This document shows, one piece after another, positions 47,813-56,911 of a stretch of 64,000 bases of DNA (positions within the stretch are counted from its first letter, which is position 1; every line of letters begins with the position of its first letter). A program made the translations under genes and the position numbers. Source of the stretch: Leucobacter tardus (GTDB lineage Bacteria > Actinomycetota > Actinomycetes > Actinomycetales > Microbacteriaceae); NCBI RefSeq assembly GCF_017583045.1, contig NZ_JAGFBF010000005.1, positions 310,001-374,000 of the forward strand, given 5' to 3'. Under the pieces are notes generated by a model that searched no databases, had not been told where the DNA came from, and worked only from the letters and a program-made list of their open reading frames with translations.

Positions 47813-49021
47813 ATGGACGAACTTCGATTGGTGCGGCGCGAAGAGCAGTCGCTCATCGTCGCGACGGATACGGGACAGGAGTTCCGGCTCATCGTCGACG
47901 ACACCGTCGCGAGCGAGGTGCGGCACCTCAGTCGTCGAGAGACGAATCGCAAGGTGAAGCCCCGAGAGATTCAGGCCCTCGTGCGAGCGGGTAAGTCTCG
48001 CTCCGAGGTCGCCGAGATCACGGGACTCGCCGACGCCGACATCGAGCGCTACGAAGAGCCGGTGCTCGCCGAGCGACGCTACATTCTCGAGCGCGCGCAG
48101 GCGGTGCCGGTGCGGACTGCGAACGAAGCGGACGGTCTGGAACAGTTCGGCTCCGTCATCGCCGAGCGCTTGGAGGGGCTCTCCGCCTCGGACGCCTCGT
48201 GGTCCTCCTGGCGTGACGACGAGCAGGGATGGTTGGTCGGACTCGATTTCGTCTCCCACGACATCGCTCACCGCGCGGTGTGGTCGTTCGATCACCGGAA
48301 GAGCCTCCTCTCCCCCCAGACGTCCGACGCAGCGTCCCTGTCGCGTCAGGAGGATGTCGGTGACCGCTTGATCCCGCGTCTGCGTGCAGTCGAAGCGGAA
48401 GCGCAGCAGGCGGCCGAGACGGCCGGTGCGCCGTCAGTCGACGAGACCGGCGAAGACGGCCAGACCGAAGCTGTTTCCGAAACGGATGCGCGGGGTCCCC
48501 GTCGGGAGCCCGTCGACGAGTACACCAGGCGACGCGAGATCGAGCAGCGCAGTATTCGGACCGGCCCGGACGCGGAAACCGACTATGGTCAGACCGCCGA
48601 TCTGCTCGACGCCCTCAGGCGACGGCGCGGTCAGCGAGAGCATGAGCGCCCGGAGGGTGCCTGGGAGGACGACACGTCCGCCCAGTCCTCGCGCTCGGGC
48701 GACACCGACCCCGGATCGCACGCGCCGGCTCCGATCGCGGTCGACGATGACACGGCTCCCGTGCATCGACAGGACCGTCGGGCACCAGACTCGGCCCCTG
48801 CGAACTCAGCAGCACCCCATGACCCCGGGACGCGGGACGTGGACGCCGCCTCCGACGCACGAGCGGACCAGACGGTCCCCTCCTCGCGCTCCGATCGTCC
48901 GGTGATCGGACCGGCCCCTACCGGGGATGCGGATCGGCAGACGCGCGGCAGGCGACGCGCCTCGATCCCGAGCTGGGACGACATCCTGTTCGGGACCAAG
49001 AGCGACGAAGATCCGCGCTGA
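47813..49021 (+). CDS. sepH: Septation protein SepH
   Basis: SepH promotes FtsZ assembly in actinobacteria (shown in Streptomyces and mycobacteria). The 402-residue protein has the DUF3071 N-terminal region with a helix-turn-helix-like segment (RKVKPREIQALVRAGKSRSEVAEITGL, about 50-77; given here as the reading region), then about 200 disordered, charged residues and a conserved C-terminal motif IPSWDDILFGTK. ATG at 47813 is preceded by GGAGGA about 8 bases upstream; an earlier GTG at 47795 lacks this. Confidence 0.88.
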   Translation: MDELRLVRREEQSLIVATDTGQEFRLIVDDTVASEVRHLSRRETNRKVKPREIQALVRAGKSRSEVAEITGLADADIERYEEPVLAERRYILERAQAVPVRTANEADGLEQFGSVIAERLEGLSASDASWSSWRDDEQGWLVGLDFVSHDIAHRAVWSFDHRKSLLSPQTSDAASLSRQEDVGDRLIPRLRAVEAEAQQAAETAGAPSVDETGEDGQTEAVSETDARGPRREPVDEYTRRREIEQRSIRTGPDAETDYGQTADLLDALRRRRGQREHERPEGAWEDDTSAQSSRSGDTDPGSHAPAPIAVDDDTAPVHRQDRRAPDSAPANSAAPHDPGTRDVDAASDARADQTVPSSRSDRPVIGPAPTGDADRQTRGRRRASIPSWDDILFGTKSDEDPR

Positions 49022-49038
49022 GACCGTCGGAGGTCTCA
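49019..49038. terminator. Hairpin joining the sepH and phosphodiesterase stop codons
   Basis: TGAGACC - GTCGGA - GGTCTCA is a 7-bp perfect stem. Its left arm begins with the sepH TGA and its right arm ends with the convergent gene's stop, so one element may end both transcripts. Confidence 0.5.
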
Positions 49039-50259
49039 GGCGGTCTGCGCGACCGCCGCGACCGCGCTGACGAAACCGGTACCGTCGAGTGCCCCGGCGA
49101 CCGCGAGGGGCACTCCGCGTTCCTCCTCGCTGAGGCCGCCGTGCTGACCCACCATGGCGAGCGACTTCGGATCGTCGTGCGACGAGTAGTAGGCGACGCG
49201 CTTGCGAGCGGCGATGAGCACATCGCCGAGGCGCGCCAGCCCAGAGGCGTCCACCGGACCGAACCATCCGGCAGCGGCGGCCTGCTCGCGCGTGGCGACT
49301 ACGGCCCGGTGACCCTCGCTGGCGCCGATGCGAGCCGCGATCGCGGCGGCATCCGAGCCGTCGCGCAGGTAGAGCGATCTGAATCTCGGCTCACCGCCCA
49401 CCGCGACGACGTGATCGAGTGCTTCGGGCACGTCGTCGAGCATGACGTGAGCGTGGGACGGCACGTCGACGATCCCGTGATCCGCGGTGACCACGAGCCC
49501 GGTGCCGCCGGGGAGCGACCGGAGCAGCGCATCGAGCCCGGCGTCCAGCGACTCCAGTGCGCGCGCCCACTCATCGCTGCCGGCACCGTACCGGTGCGCG
49601 GCGCGGTCGAGTTCGTCGACGTAGAGATACGCGCATACGCGTTCTCCGCCGCGGAGGATCCGGGAGAGTTCGGCGAATCGATCGTCGATGCGCTGCCCCG
49701 CCACGTAGTCGGCACCGCGCAGGATCGCTTCGGTCAGGCCCCCGGTGCGGTGCGCGGGACGACCCAGGACCAGCGGCCTGACACCCAGGCTCGCTGCGAG
49801 CCCGAACAGCGGCTCCGACCGTTGCCAGGAGCGCGGATCGTCGACCGCGTCCCAGTCCTTCAGCGTCGAGACGAGCCCGGCCGTGGGGTGGAGGATCCGG
49901 TAGCCGAGCAGACCGTGCTCCCCCGGCAGACGACCGGTGGTCAGCGTCGTGAGCGCTGCGCCCGTGGTCGAGGGGATGACCGTCTCGATCCGCCGCTGCT
50001 GCAACCGGGAGAGCGTGCGCGCGTAGGCGGCGCGCTCGCGGAGATTGGCGTGTCCGAGCCCGTCCACCACCACCATGACGAACGACTGCATCGGTACGAC
50101 GCGGTCCGTCATCCCCGTCGAGATGTTCGCGAGCGGCCGACCCGTCGCGCGCTCAAGCGTCTCGACCGGGTCGCCACCGTGAGCGGCAGCGAGACCGGCG
50201 AGTCCCATCGGCAGAATCGCGGCCAGCCTCGCACCGTTGTCGGGGGTCGGAGGTAGCAT
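49036..50259 (-). CDS. Alkaline phosphatase-superfamily nucleotide pyrophosphatase/phosphodiesterase-like protein
   Basis: A 407-residue member of the alkaline phosphatase superfamily (nucleotide pyrophosphatase/phosphodiesterase branch). Metal-binding Asp is in FVMVVVDGLGHANLRE (about 62-77), the nucleophilic Thr region in PSTTGAALTTLTTG, and the later metal site in VVTADHGIVDVPSHAH. There is no signal peptide, so it is probably cytoplasmic. It lies next to sepH and DUF4193 in many actinobacteria. TACGAT (50267-50272) is 7 bases before the ATG at 50259, so I prefer that leaderless start to the ATG three codons upstream. The substrate is unknown. Confidence 0.83.
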   Translation of the reverse strand: MLPPTPDNGARLAAILPMGLAGLAAAHGGDPVETLERATGRPLANISTGMTDRVVPMQSFVMVVVDGLGHANLRERAAYARTLSRLQQRRIETVIPSTTGAALTTLTTGRLPGEHGLLGYRILHPTAGLVSTLKDWDAVDDPRSWQRSEPLFGLAASLGVRPLVLGRPAHRTGGLTEAILRGADYVAGQRIDDRFAELSRILRGGERVCAYLYVDELDRAAHRYGAGSDEWARALESLDAGLDALLRSLPGGTGLVVTADHGIVDVPSHAHVMLDDVPEALDHVVAVGGEPRFRSLYLRDGSDAAAIAARIGASEGHRAVVATREQAAAAGWFGPVDASGLARLGDVLIAARKRVAYYSSHDDPKSLAMVGQHGGLSEEERGVPLAVAGALDGTGFVSAVAAVAQTA

Positions 50260-50307
50260 GAGATCCATCGTATCCGCGCCCTGGCGCGCTTCCCGAACGA
50301 AAGGCAC

Positions 50308-52764
50308 GTGACCGAGGCTGTGAGCGACGCACCCAACGACCAGTCGATCGTCTCCGGACGCGTCGAAGACATCGACATCTCCCAAGAGATGGAAGCCTCG
50401 TTCCTCGAGTACGCGTATTCGGTGATCTACTCTCGGGCACTTCCTGACGCTCGCGATGGACTGAAGCCGGTGCAGCGACGCATCCTCTTCATGATGACCG
50501 ACATGGGTCTGCGCCCCGAAAAGGGGCACGTGAAGTCCGCTCGAGTGGTCGGCGAAGTGATGGGCAAGCTGCACCCGCACGGGGACGCCTCGATTTACGA
50601 CGCCCTGGTCCGACTGGCGCAGGGTTTTGCCATGCGCCTTCCCCTCGTCGACGGGCATGGCAACTTCGGATCCCTCGACGACGGCCCGGCGGCATCCCGG
50701 TACACGGAGGCCAGGCTCGCCGGCGCCGCGCTCGCCATGACCGCCTCGCTCGACGAGGACGTCGTCGACTTCGTCCCGAACTACGACAACCAGATCTTCC
50801 AGCCAGAGGTACTGCCTTCCGCTGTCCCGAATCTCCTCGTCAACGGTGCGAGCGGCATCGCTGTGGGCATGGCGACGAACCTCGCGCCGCACAACCTCAT
50901 CGAGGTGGTCGAGGGGGCGAAGCATCTGCTGCAGCACCCCGAGGCGAGTTCCGATGACCTCATGGACTTCATCCCGGGCCCCGATCTTCCCGGTGGCGGC
51001 ATTATCGTCGGCCTCGACGGGGTCAAAGACGCCTACCGCACGGGGCGCGGAGCGTTCCGCACCCGTGCGAAGGTCTCGGTCGAGCAGATTTCGCCTCGGC
51101 GCACCGGTCTCATCGTCACCGAGCTGCCGTACCTCGTCGGCCCCGAACGAGTCATCGAGAAGATCAAGCAGGGCGTTGAGGGCAAGAAGCTGCAGGGCAT
51201 CGCCGATGTCGCCGATTACACGGACCGGAAGCACGGCCTGCGCCTCGTCGTCACGCTGAAGACCGGCTTCTCTCCTGAAGCCGTGCTCGAGGCGCTGTAC
51301 CGGTACACGCCACTGGAGGATTCGTTCAGCATCAACTCCGTCGCGCTCGTCGAAGGGCAGCCGCAGACCCTCGGTCTTCAGGAGATGCTCCGAGTGTTCC
51401 TCGACCACCGCATCTCCGTCATCACGCGGCGATCGCAGCACCGGCTCAAGAAGCGGCGGGAACGCTTGCACCTGGTCGAAGGCCTGCTGATCGCGATCCT
51501 CGACATCGACGAGGTGATTCAGCTCATCCGCTCGAGCGACGACGCCGAGTCGGCTCGCACCCGCCTCATGCAGGTGTTCGACCTGTCAGAGCTCCAGGCT
51601 GAGTACATCCTCGAACTGAGACTCCGCCGTCTCACCAAGTTCTCGCGCGTCGAACTCGAAGCCGAACGAGACGACCTGCAGCGCGAGATCGAGCAGCTGC
51701 TCGAGATCCTCGGCAGCGACGATCGACTCCACGCAGTCGTCATCGAAGAACTCGACGCGGTGGCGGAGTCCTACGGCACGCCGCGTCGCACCGTCCTCAC
51801 CGGGGCTGTCGTGCGACCTGCGCGGGCGGCGAAGGGCGCATCCCTCGAGGTCGCCGATACGCCGTGCACCGTGCTGCTCTCCTGCACCGGGCGAGCGCTG
51901 CGCATCGATCGCGATCCCGACACCCAGGGCGAACCCCGTCGAGCCAGCCGAGCGACGAAGCACGGCGCGGTGAGCGCGGCGGTCGACGGCACCGTTCGCG
52001 GAGAATTGGGAGCCGTGCTCTCCGACGGAACCCTGCATCGTTTCACCCCGGTCGACCTCCCGCTCGTTCCGGCGACCAGTATCGCGTTCTCCGCCGGCGT
52101 GAAGCTCATCGACTACATCGGCGTCGCGAATCCGAAGCTCAGCGTCGTCGGCATCGTCCCGCTTGAGTCTCCCGAGCCGGTGGGCATCTTCACGCGGCAG
52201 GGCGTGGTCAAACGCGTGGTGCTCACCGAGCTCCCGATGAGGCCCGATCTCGAGATCATCTCGCTCAAGACGGGTGACTCGGTGGTCGCCGCGTTCCCCG
52301 CTCCCGACGACTCCGAGTTCGCGGCCGTGGCCAGCGACGCCCAATTGCTGCGATTCCCCGCCGCTTCGGTGCGCCCGCAGGGCCGGGCGGCGGGCGGTAT
52401 GGCCGGGATGAAGCTTGGCGCCGAAGCTCGGGTGGTCTTCGCTGGCGCACTTCGGGTGGGCATTTACGCACGTGTCGTCACCGTTGCCGACAGCTCCATC
52501 ACGCTCCCCGGAACCGATGTGGCCACCGCGAAGGTTTCTGATTGGGCCGAGTTCCCGGCAAAGGGCCGAGCAACCGGGGGCGTGCGCGCGCAGCGGTTCC
52601 TCAAATGGGAGGACCAGATCGCGTGCGCCTGGGTGGGAACGGAAGAACCTCGGGCGCTCACGATCGACGGACGCGCCCTGACGCTGCCCACAGAACTCGG
52701 CCGTCGCGACGGATCGGGTTACCCGCTCGACGGTGCTGCGGCGCACGTCGGTGCGGCTCCCTGA
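50308..52764 (+). CDS. parC: DNA topoisomerase IV subunit A (GyrA paralogue)
   Basis: Type IIA topoisomerase A subunit. The 818-residue protein has catalytic Tyr132 in AASRYTEARL, the quinolone region HPHGDASIYDALVRLAQ (Ala94 at the position of E. coli GyrA Ser83, common in actinobacteria and associated with lower quinolone affinity) and a C-terminal beta-propeller. I find no QRRGGKG-type GyrA box, which favours ParC over GyrA. GTG has AAAGG 4 bases upstream. It is convergent with parE; the gyrase pair normally sits near the origin, so this is probably the second enzyme, used for decatenation. Confidence 0.85.
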   Translation: MTEAVSDAPNDQSIVSGRVEDIDISQEMEASFLEYAYSVIYSRALPDARDGLKPVQRRILFMMTDMGLRPEKGHVKSARVVGEVMGKLHPHGDASIYDALVRLAQGFAMRLPLVDGHGNFGSLDDGPAASRYTEARLAGAALAMTASLDEDVVDFVPNYDNQIFQPEVLPSAVPNLLVNGASGIAVGMATNLAPHNLIEVVEGAKHLLQHPEASSDDLMDFIPGPDLPGGGIIVGLDGVKDAYRTGRGAFRTRAKVSVEQISPRRTGLIVTELPYLVGPERVIEKIKQGVEGKKLQGIADVADYTDRKHGLRLVVTLKTGFSPEAVLEALYRYTPLEDSFSINSVALVEGQPQTLGLQEMLRVFLDHRISVITRRSQHRLKKRRERLHLVEGLLIAILDIDEVIQLIRSSDDAESARTRLMQVFDLSELQAEYILELRLRRLTKFSRVELEAERDDLQREIEQLLEILGSDDRLHAVVIEELDAVAESYGTPRRTVLTGAVVRPARAAKGASLEVADTPCTVLLSCTGRALRIDRDPDTQGEPRRASRATKHGAVSAAVDGTVRGELGAVLSDGTLHRFTPVDLPLVPATSIAFSAGVKLIDYIGVANPKLSVVGIVPLESPEPVGIFTRQGVVKRVVLTELPMRPDLEIISLKTGDSVVAAFPAPDDSEFAAVASDAQLLRFPAASVRPQGRAAGGMAGMKLGAEARVVFAGALRVGIYARVVTVADSSITLPGTDVATAKVSDWAEFPAKGRATGGVRAQRFLKWEDQIACAWVGTEEPRALTIDGRALTLPTELGRRDGSGYPLDGAAAHVGAAP

Positions 52765-52801
52765 GCGCACGCTCCCGCGCACAGCGACACTTGAAGTGCA
52801 G

Positions 52802-52837
52802 CGACCGTGAAGCGTGACCGGTCACGCTTCACGGTCG
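52802..52837. terminator. 36-base perfect palindrome between parC and parE
   Basis: An 18-bp arm (52802-52819) is followed directly by its complement with no spacer. It sits between the convergent stops, 3 bases before the parE stop, and most simply acts as a bidirectional terminator. Confidence 0.75.
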
Positions 52838-52840
52838 TTC

Positions 52841-54949
52841 TCAGGCGTCGATGCGCTCGCGATCGAGGTCGTCCGCGTTGTCCACGATGAACTCGCGCCG
52901 GGGTGCGACTTCGTTCCCCATGAGCAGTTCGAACATCTGGGCGGCCGCGTGAGCGTCCTCCAGTCGCACGCGGCGCAGCGTCCGGTGCTCCCGATCCATG
53001 GTGGTTTCCGCAAGCTGGTCCGCGTCCATTTCACCGAGACCCTTGTAGCGCTGAATCGGCTCCTGGTACTTCTTCCCGCGCTTGCGGAGATCCGCCAGGA
53101 GCGCGTTCAGTTCGCGTTCGCTGTAGGTGTACACGATTTCATTCGGCTTGCGGCCGGCGTGCTGCACGACGACGCGGTGCAACGGCGGCACTGCGGCGTA
53201 AACCCGTCCCGCGTCGATCATCGGACGCATGTATCGGAAGAACAGCGTCAGGAGCAGTGTGCGGATGTGCGCCCCGTCGACATCAGCGTCGCTCATCAGG
53301 ATGACCTTGCCGTACCGAGCCGCCTCCGGATCGAAGTCGCGCCCGGAGCCCGCGCCGATCACCTTGATGATGGCCCCGCACTCGACGTTGTTCAGCATTT
53401 CGGCGATGGACGCCTTCTGCACATTGAGAATCTTCCCGCGAATCGGCAGAAGTGCCTGGAACTCGCTATCGCGAGCGGGCCGCGCGGTGCCGAGGGCGCT
53501 GTCGCCCTCCACGATGAAAAGTTCCGTTTCCTCGACGTTCTTGGATCGGCAATCGATCAGCTTCGCGGGAAGTGATGAACTCTCGAGCGAGGTCTTGCGC
53601 CGTTGCGTGTCGCGCTGGGCCCTGAGGGCGATCCGAGACTTCATCTCGGAAACCATCTTCTCGAGGAGCGCTGCGGTCTGCGTCTTCTCGGTCTTCTTCG
53701 ACGAGGCGTAGCGTTCTTCCATGCCGCGGGTGATCGCCTTCGAGACGATCTGGCGCACCGCGGCCGTGCCCAGCACCTCCTTCGTCTGGCCCTCGAACTG
53801 CGGCTCGGGGACCCGAACGGTGACCACCGCGGTCAGCCCGGTCAGGATGTCGTCCTTCTCGGGCTTATCGCTGCCCGCTTTCAGTTTGCGAGCGTTCGAC
53901 TCGATCTGCTTGCGGAAGAATTTCACCAAGCCCTGCTCGAAGCCGGCGAGATGCGTCCCGCCCTTGGGCGTGGAGATGATATTCACGAAGCTCTGCACTT
54001 CGATGTCGTATCCGGTGCCCCAGCGCAGCGCGATGTCAACATCGCAACGACGCTCGACGTCGCGGGAGACGAGGTGTCCGGTCTCCTCGTCCATGACCGG
54101 AACGGTCTCCGTAAAGGTTCCCGAGTCCGTAACGCTCCAGGTATCGGTGATGGGCGCATCGACGGCGAGGAAATCGACGAACTCGCCGAGCCCGCCATCG
54201 AACTGGAACTGGTGCACGCTCGGTTGACCGGACTCGTCGAGCGAAGCCGCGCGCTCGTCACGGATCTCGATCGCGAGTCCCGGCACCAGAAACGCGGTTT
54301 GGCGGACACGAGCGACGAGCGATTCGGAATCGAAACGGGCCTCCCGCAGGAAGATCTGCGGATCCGCCCAGTACCGGACCCGTGTACCAGAGACACCCTT
54401 TTTCACCTTGCCGATGACTCGCAGCTCTGACGAACGCTCGAACGGCGTGAAGGGGCTGTCCGGCGAATCGCCGTCGAAGATGCCCGGCTCGCCATGTCGG
54501 AACGACATGGCCCACGTCTTGCCGTCGCGATCCACCTCGACATCGAGTCGTGAGGACAGGGCATTGACGACCGATGCACCCACGCCGTGCAAGCCACCGG
54601 CGGATGCGTATCCGCCGCCACCGAACTTCCCGCCGGCGTGCAACTTCGTGAAGACGAGCTCGACGCCCGTCAGTCCGCTCTTCGGCTCGATGTCCACCGG
54701 CACGCCACGTCCGTTGTCGGAGACCGTCACACTGCCGTCATCGTGCAGCGTCACTCGAATGTCATTGCCGTGACCCGCCAGTGCCTCATCGACAGAATTG
54801 TCGATGACTTCCCACAGGCAGTGCATCAGGCCACGTGAATCGGTCGTGCCGATATACATGCCTGGACGCTTGCGCACGGCTTCGAGTCCCTCGAGCACGG
54901 TGAGGTGCCTGGCCGAGTAACTGGACTCCTGCGACGGGGATGCTGCCAC
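52841..54949 (-). CDS. parE: DNA topoisomerase IV subunit B (GyrB paralogue)
   Basis: ATPase subunit partner of ParC. The 702-residue protein has the GHKL motifs EVIDNSVDEALAGH, VSDNGRGVPVDI and GGLHGVGASVVNALS, the transducer Lys region, and the TOPRIM residues in ELFIVEGDSALG and LMSDADVDGAHIR, then IQRYKGLGEMD. The GTG start at 54949 is fixed by AAGGAG 6 bases upstream; the frame is open further up but without signals. It is convergent with parC, an arrangement that separates the pair onto different transcripts. Confidence 0.88.
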   Translation of the reverse strand: MAASPSQESSYSARHLTVLEGLEAVRKRPGMYIGTTDSRGLMHCLWEVIDNSVDEALAGHGNDIRVTLHDDGSVTVSDNGRGVPVDIEPKSGLTGVELVFTKLHAGGKFGGGGYASAGGLHGVGASVVNALSSRLDVEVDRDGKTWAMSFRHGEPGIFDGDSPDSPFTPFERSSELRVIGKVKKGVSGTRVRYWADPQIFLREARFDSESLVARVRQTAFLVPGLAIEIRDERAASLDESGQPSVHQFQFDGGLGEFVDFLAVDAPITDTWSVTDSGTFTETVPVMDEETGHLVSRDVERRCDVDIALRWGTGYDIEVQSFVNIISTPKGGTHLAGFEQGLVKFFRKQIESNARKLKAGSDKPEKDDILTGLTAVVTVRVPEPQFEGQTKEVLGTAAVRQIVSKAITRGMEERYASSKKTEKTQTAALLEKMVSEMKSRIALRAQRDTQRRKTSLESSSLPAKLIDCRSKNVEETELFIVEGDSALGTARPARDSEFQALLPIRGKILNVQKASIAEMLNNVECGAIIKVIGAGSGRDFDPEAARYGKVILMSDADVDGAHIRTLLLTLFFRYMRPMIDAGRVYAAVPPLHRVVVQHAGRKPNEIVYTYSERELNALLADLRKRGKKYQEPIQRYKGLGEMDADQLAETTMDREHRTLRRVRLEDAHAAAQMFELLMGNEVAPRREFIVDNADDLDRERIDA

Positions 54950-55136
54950 GTACTGCTCCTTGGTTTCAGATGACTCGTCCACTGTATCCGCTGGCACCGA
55001 CACTCGAGCGGAGCGTCGCGGCGCGTGCCGGAACCGCCGCCGATACGCGTACAGCGAAACCTGGGGGCACCTGACCGAGGTTTCCACTCGAGCATGGTTG
55101 ACTGGACACACTTGAAACAGCGAGAAGGAGGTTGCC

Positions 55137-55382
55137 ATGACCACGATCGAGCACGAACACGCTGTGGACGCATCGGCCGACGAGCAGGCCGGCCAGGCAG
55201 CCGACCGCCCCCTCACCGGTCTCGACCGCTGCGACAGCTGCGGAGCGCAGGCGTATGTCCGCGCTCTCCTCGGGGGCAGCGAACTGCTCTTCTGTGCACA
55301 TCACGCCCGGAAGCACGAGGCCAAGCTGCGTCCGGTTGCCGAAGCGTGGCACGATGAGAGCCACAAGCTGATCGAGGACTGA
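55137..55382 (+). CDS. DUF7455 small zinc-binding protein
   Basis: An 81-residue actinobacterial protein, function unknown. A Cys-x2-Cys (CDSCGAQAYVRA) and a Cys-x2-His-His (LFCAHHARKH) make a compact predicted zinc site in residues 32-60; the N-terminus is acidic. The Shine-Dalgarno GAAGGAGG about 5 bases before the ATG is one of the strongest in the window, implying high expression. It lies next to the principal sigma factor gene, a location conserved in relatives, so a role with RNA polymerase is possible but unproven. Confidence 0.83.
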   Translation: MTTIEHEHAVDASADEQAGQAADRPLTGLDRCDSCGAQAYVRALLGGSELLFCAHHARKHEAKLRPVAEAWHDESHKLIED

Positions 55383-55397
55383 CGCTCAGTAAGACGA

Positions 55398-55437
55398 CGA
55401 AGGGCGGGGAACCACTGATGTGATTCCCCGCCCTTCG
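55398..55437. terminator. Bidirectional terminator between DUF7455 and sigA
   Basis: A 14-bp perfect stem, CGAAGGGCGGGGAA with its complement, and a 12-base loop, lies between convergent genes, 16 bases past the DUF7455 stop and 26 bases before the sigA stop. Confidence 0.85.
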
Positions 55438-55462
55438 TGCATCAGCTGCCGATCGGGACGGT

Positions 55463-56731
55463 CTACTCGAGGTAGTCGCGCAGCTGCTGCGAGCGTGACG
55501 GGTGGCGCAGCTTCGCCATCGTCTTCGACTCGATCTGTCGGATGCGCTCACGCGTCACGCCGAAGGTGTCGCCGATCTGATCGAGTGTCTTCGGCATCCC
55601 GTCACCGAGCCCGAACCGCATCCGGATCACTCCCGCTTCGCGCTCCGACAGCGAATCGAGGAGCTGCTCGAGCTGCTGTTGCAGCATCGTGAAGCCAACG
55701 GCGTCCGCGGGGACGACCGCCTCGGTGTCCTCGATGAGGTCACCGAACTCGCTATCGCCGTCTTCACCGAGCGGAGTGTGGAGCGAGATCGGCTCGCGAC
55801 CGTATTTCTGCACCTCGACGACCTTCTCAGGGGTCATGTCGAGCTCGCGGCTCAGCTCTTCCGGAGTCGGTTCGCGGCCGAGATCCTGCAGCATCTGACG
55901 CTGGACCCTGGCGAGCTTGTTGATGACCTCGACCATGTGCACGGGAATACGGATCGTGCGCGCCTGATCGGCCATGGCGCGCGTAATCGCCTGCCGGATC
56001 CACCACGTCGCGTAAGTCGAGAACTTGAAGCCCTTCGTGTAGTCGAACTTCTCGACCGCACGGATGAGTCCGAGGTTGCCCTCCTGGATGAGATCCAAGA
56101 ACTGCATGCCACGCCCCGTGTACCGCTTGGCGAGCGACACCACGAGACGGAGGTTCGCCCCGAGCAGATGGCTCTTCGCGCGCTGACCGTCACGAGCGAC
56201 CCACTTCAGTTCGCGCTCGAGCTTCTTCGGAAGACTCTTCTCGGTCGCCAGCTTTTCTTCGGCGAAGAGTCCGGCCTCGATGCGCATCGCGAGTTCGACC
56301 TCTTCAGCAGCGTTCAGCAGGGCGACCTTACCGATCTGCTTGAGGTAGTCCTTCACCGGGTCCGCGGTCGCGCCCGAGATCGCGGTCGTGACCGTGGGCA
56401 CCTCCTCCTCGTCGGAGGGTCGCAGCACGATCGCTCCGGTCGGCAGCGGCTCGGCCGACTCGCGAGGCTTCGACTTCGCCGTAGCGTCCTCTGCTTCCTC
56501 GGGCTCGGGCGTGTCCGGCGCGATCCCATCGACGATGTCGAGCGGATCGTTCTCTTCCTTCGGGCGACGCCCGCCACCCTTCTTCGCCGCGGGCTTCTTC
56601 GCCGCGGGCTTCTGAGTGGGGGCTTTCTTCGCTGCCGCCTTCTTCGGGGCGGACTTCACCGTCTCGTTCTCGCTGCTCTCTTCGGCGTTCTTCGCCTGCG
56701 TACGAGTCTTGGTCGTGGGTGCCTTTGCCAC
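55463..56731 (-). CDS. sigA: Principal RNA polymerase sigma factor (sigma-70, SigA/HrdB)
   Basis: The housekeeping sigma factor. The 422-residue protein has an Ala/Lys-rich N-terminal extension with KKAAAKK-type repeats (about 1-60), an acidic stretch, region 1.2 ([16 protein letters not shown]), region 2 ([40 protein letters not shown]), region 3, and region 4.2 with the -35-reading helix ([19 protein letters not shown]). The GTG start has GAGAGG about 8 bases upstream. The 5' leader contains a 7-bp hairpin (56766-56785). The many TANNNT -10 boxes in this window should be read by this factor. Confidence 0.96.
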   Translation of the reverse strand: MAKAPTTKTRTQAKNAEESSENETVKSAPKKAAAKKAPTQKPAAKKPAAKKGGGRRPKEENDPLDIVDGIAPDTPEPEEAEDATAKSKPRESAEPLPTGAIVLRPSDEEEVPTVTTAISGATADPVKDYLKQIGKVALLNAAEEVELAMRIEAGLFAEEKLATEKSLPKKLERELKWVARDGQRAKSHLLGANLRLVVSLAKRYTGRGMQFLDLIQEGNLGLIRAVEKFDYTKGFKFSTYATWWIRQAITRAMADQARTIRIPVHMVEVINKLARVQRQMLQDLGREPTPEELSRELDMTPEKVVEVQKYGREPISLHTPLGEDGDSEFGDLIEDTEAVVPADAVGFTMLQQQLEQLLDSLSEREAGVIRMRFGLGDGMPKTLDQIGDTFGVTRERIRQIESKTMAKLRHPSRSQQLRDYLE

Positions 56732-56911
56732 GCGGCCGCCTCTCTCCTCGTTCTCACTTCTGTGCGGTGCCGTAGGGTCGGCACCTGCTCACAGCATGAA
56801 AACCCATGTCAACCCCGGCGCATTCCCGAACAACGGTTGCGGACCCGGACTGAATGGGTTATCACGACGATTATTGCACGTTTTCCCTGGTGATCCGCGC
56901 AGGGTGACGCG

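Noticed and set aside
50308-54949. The topoisomerase pair as gyrA/gyrB
   Set aside because: No GyrA box was found, the genes are convergent rather than gyrB-gyrA in tandem, and no dnaA/dnaN/recF neighbours are present. ParC/ParE fits better, but the gyrase genes themselves are outside this window.
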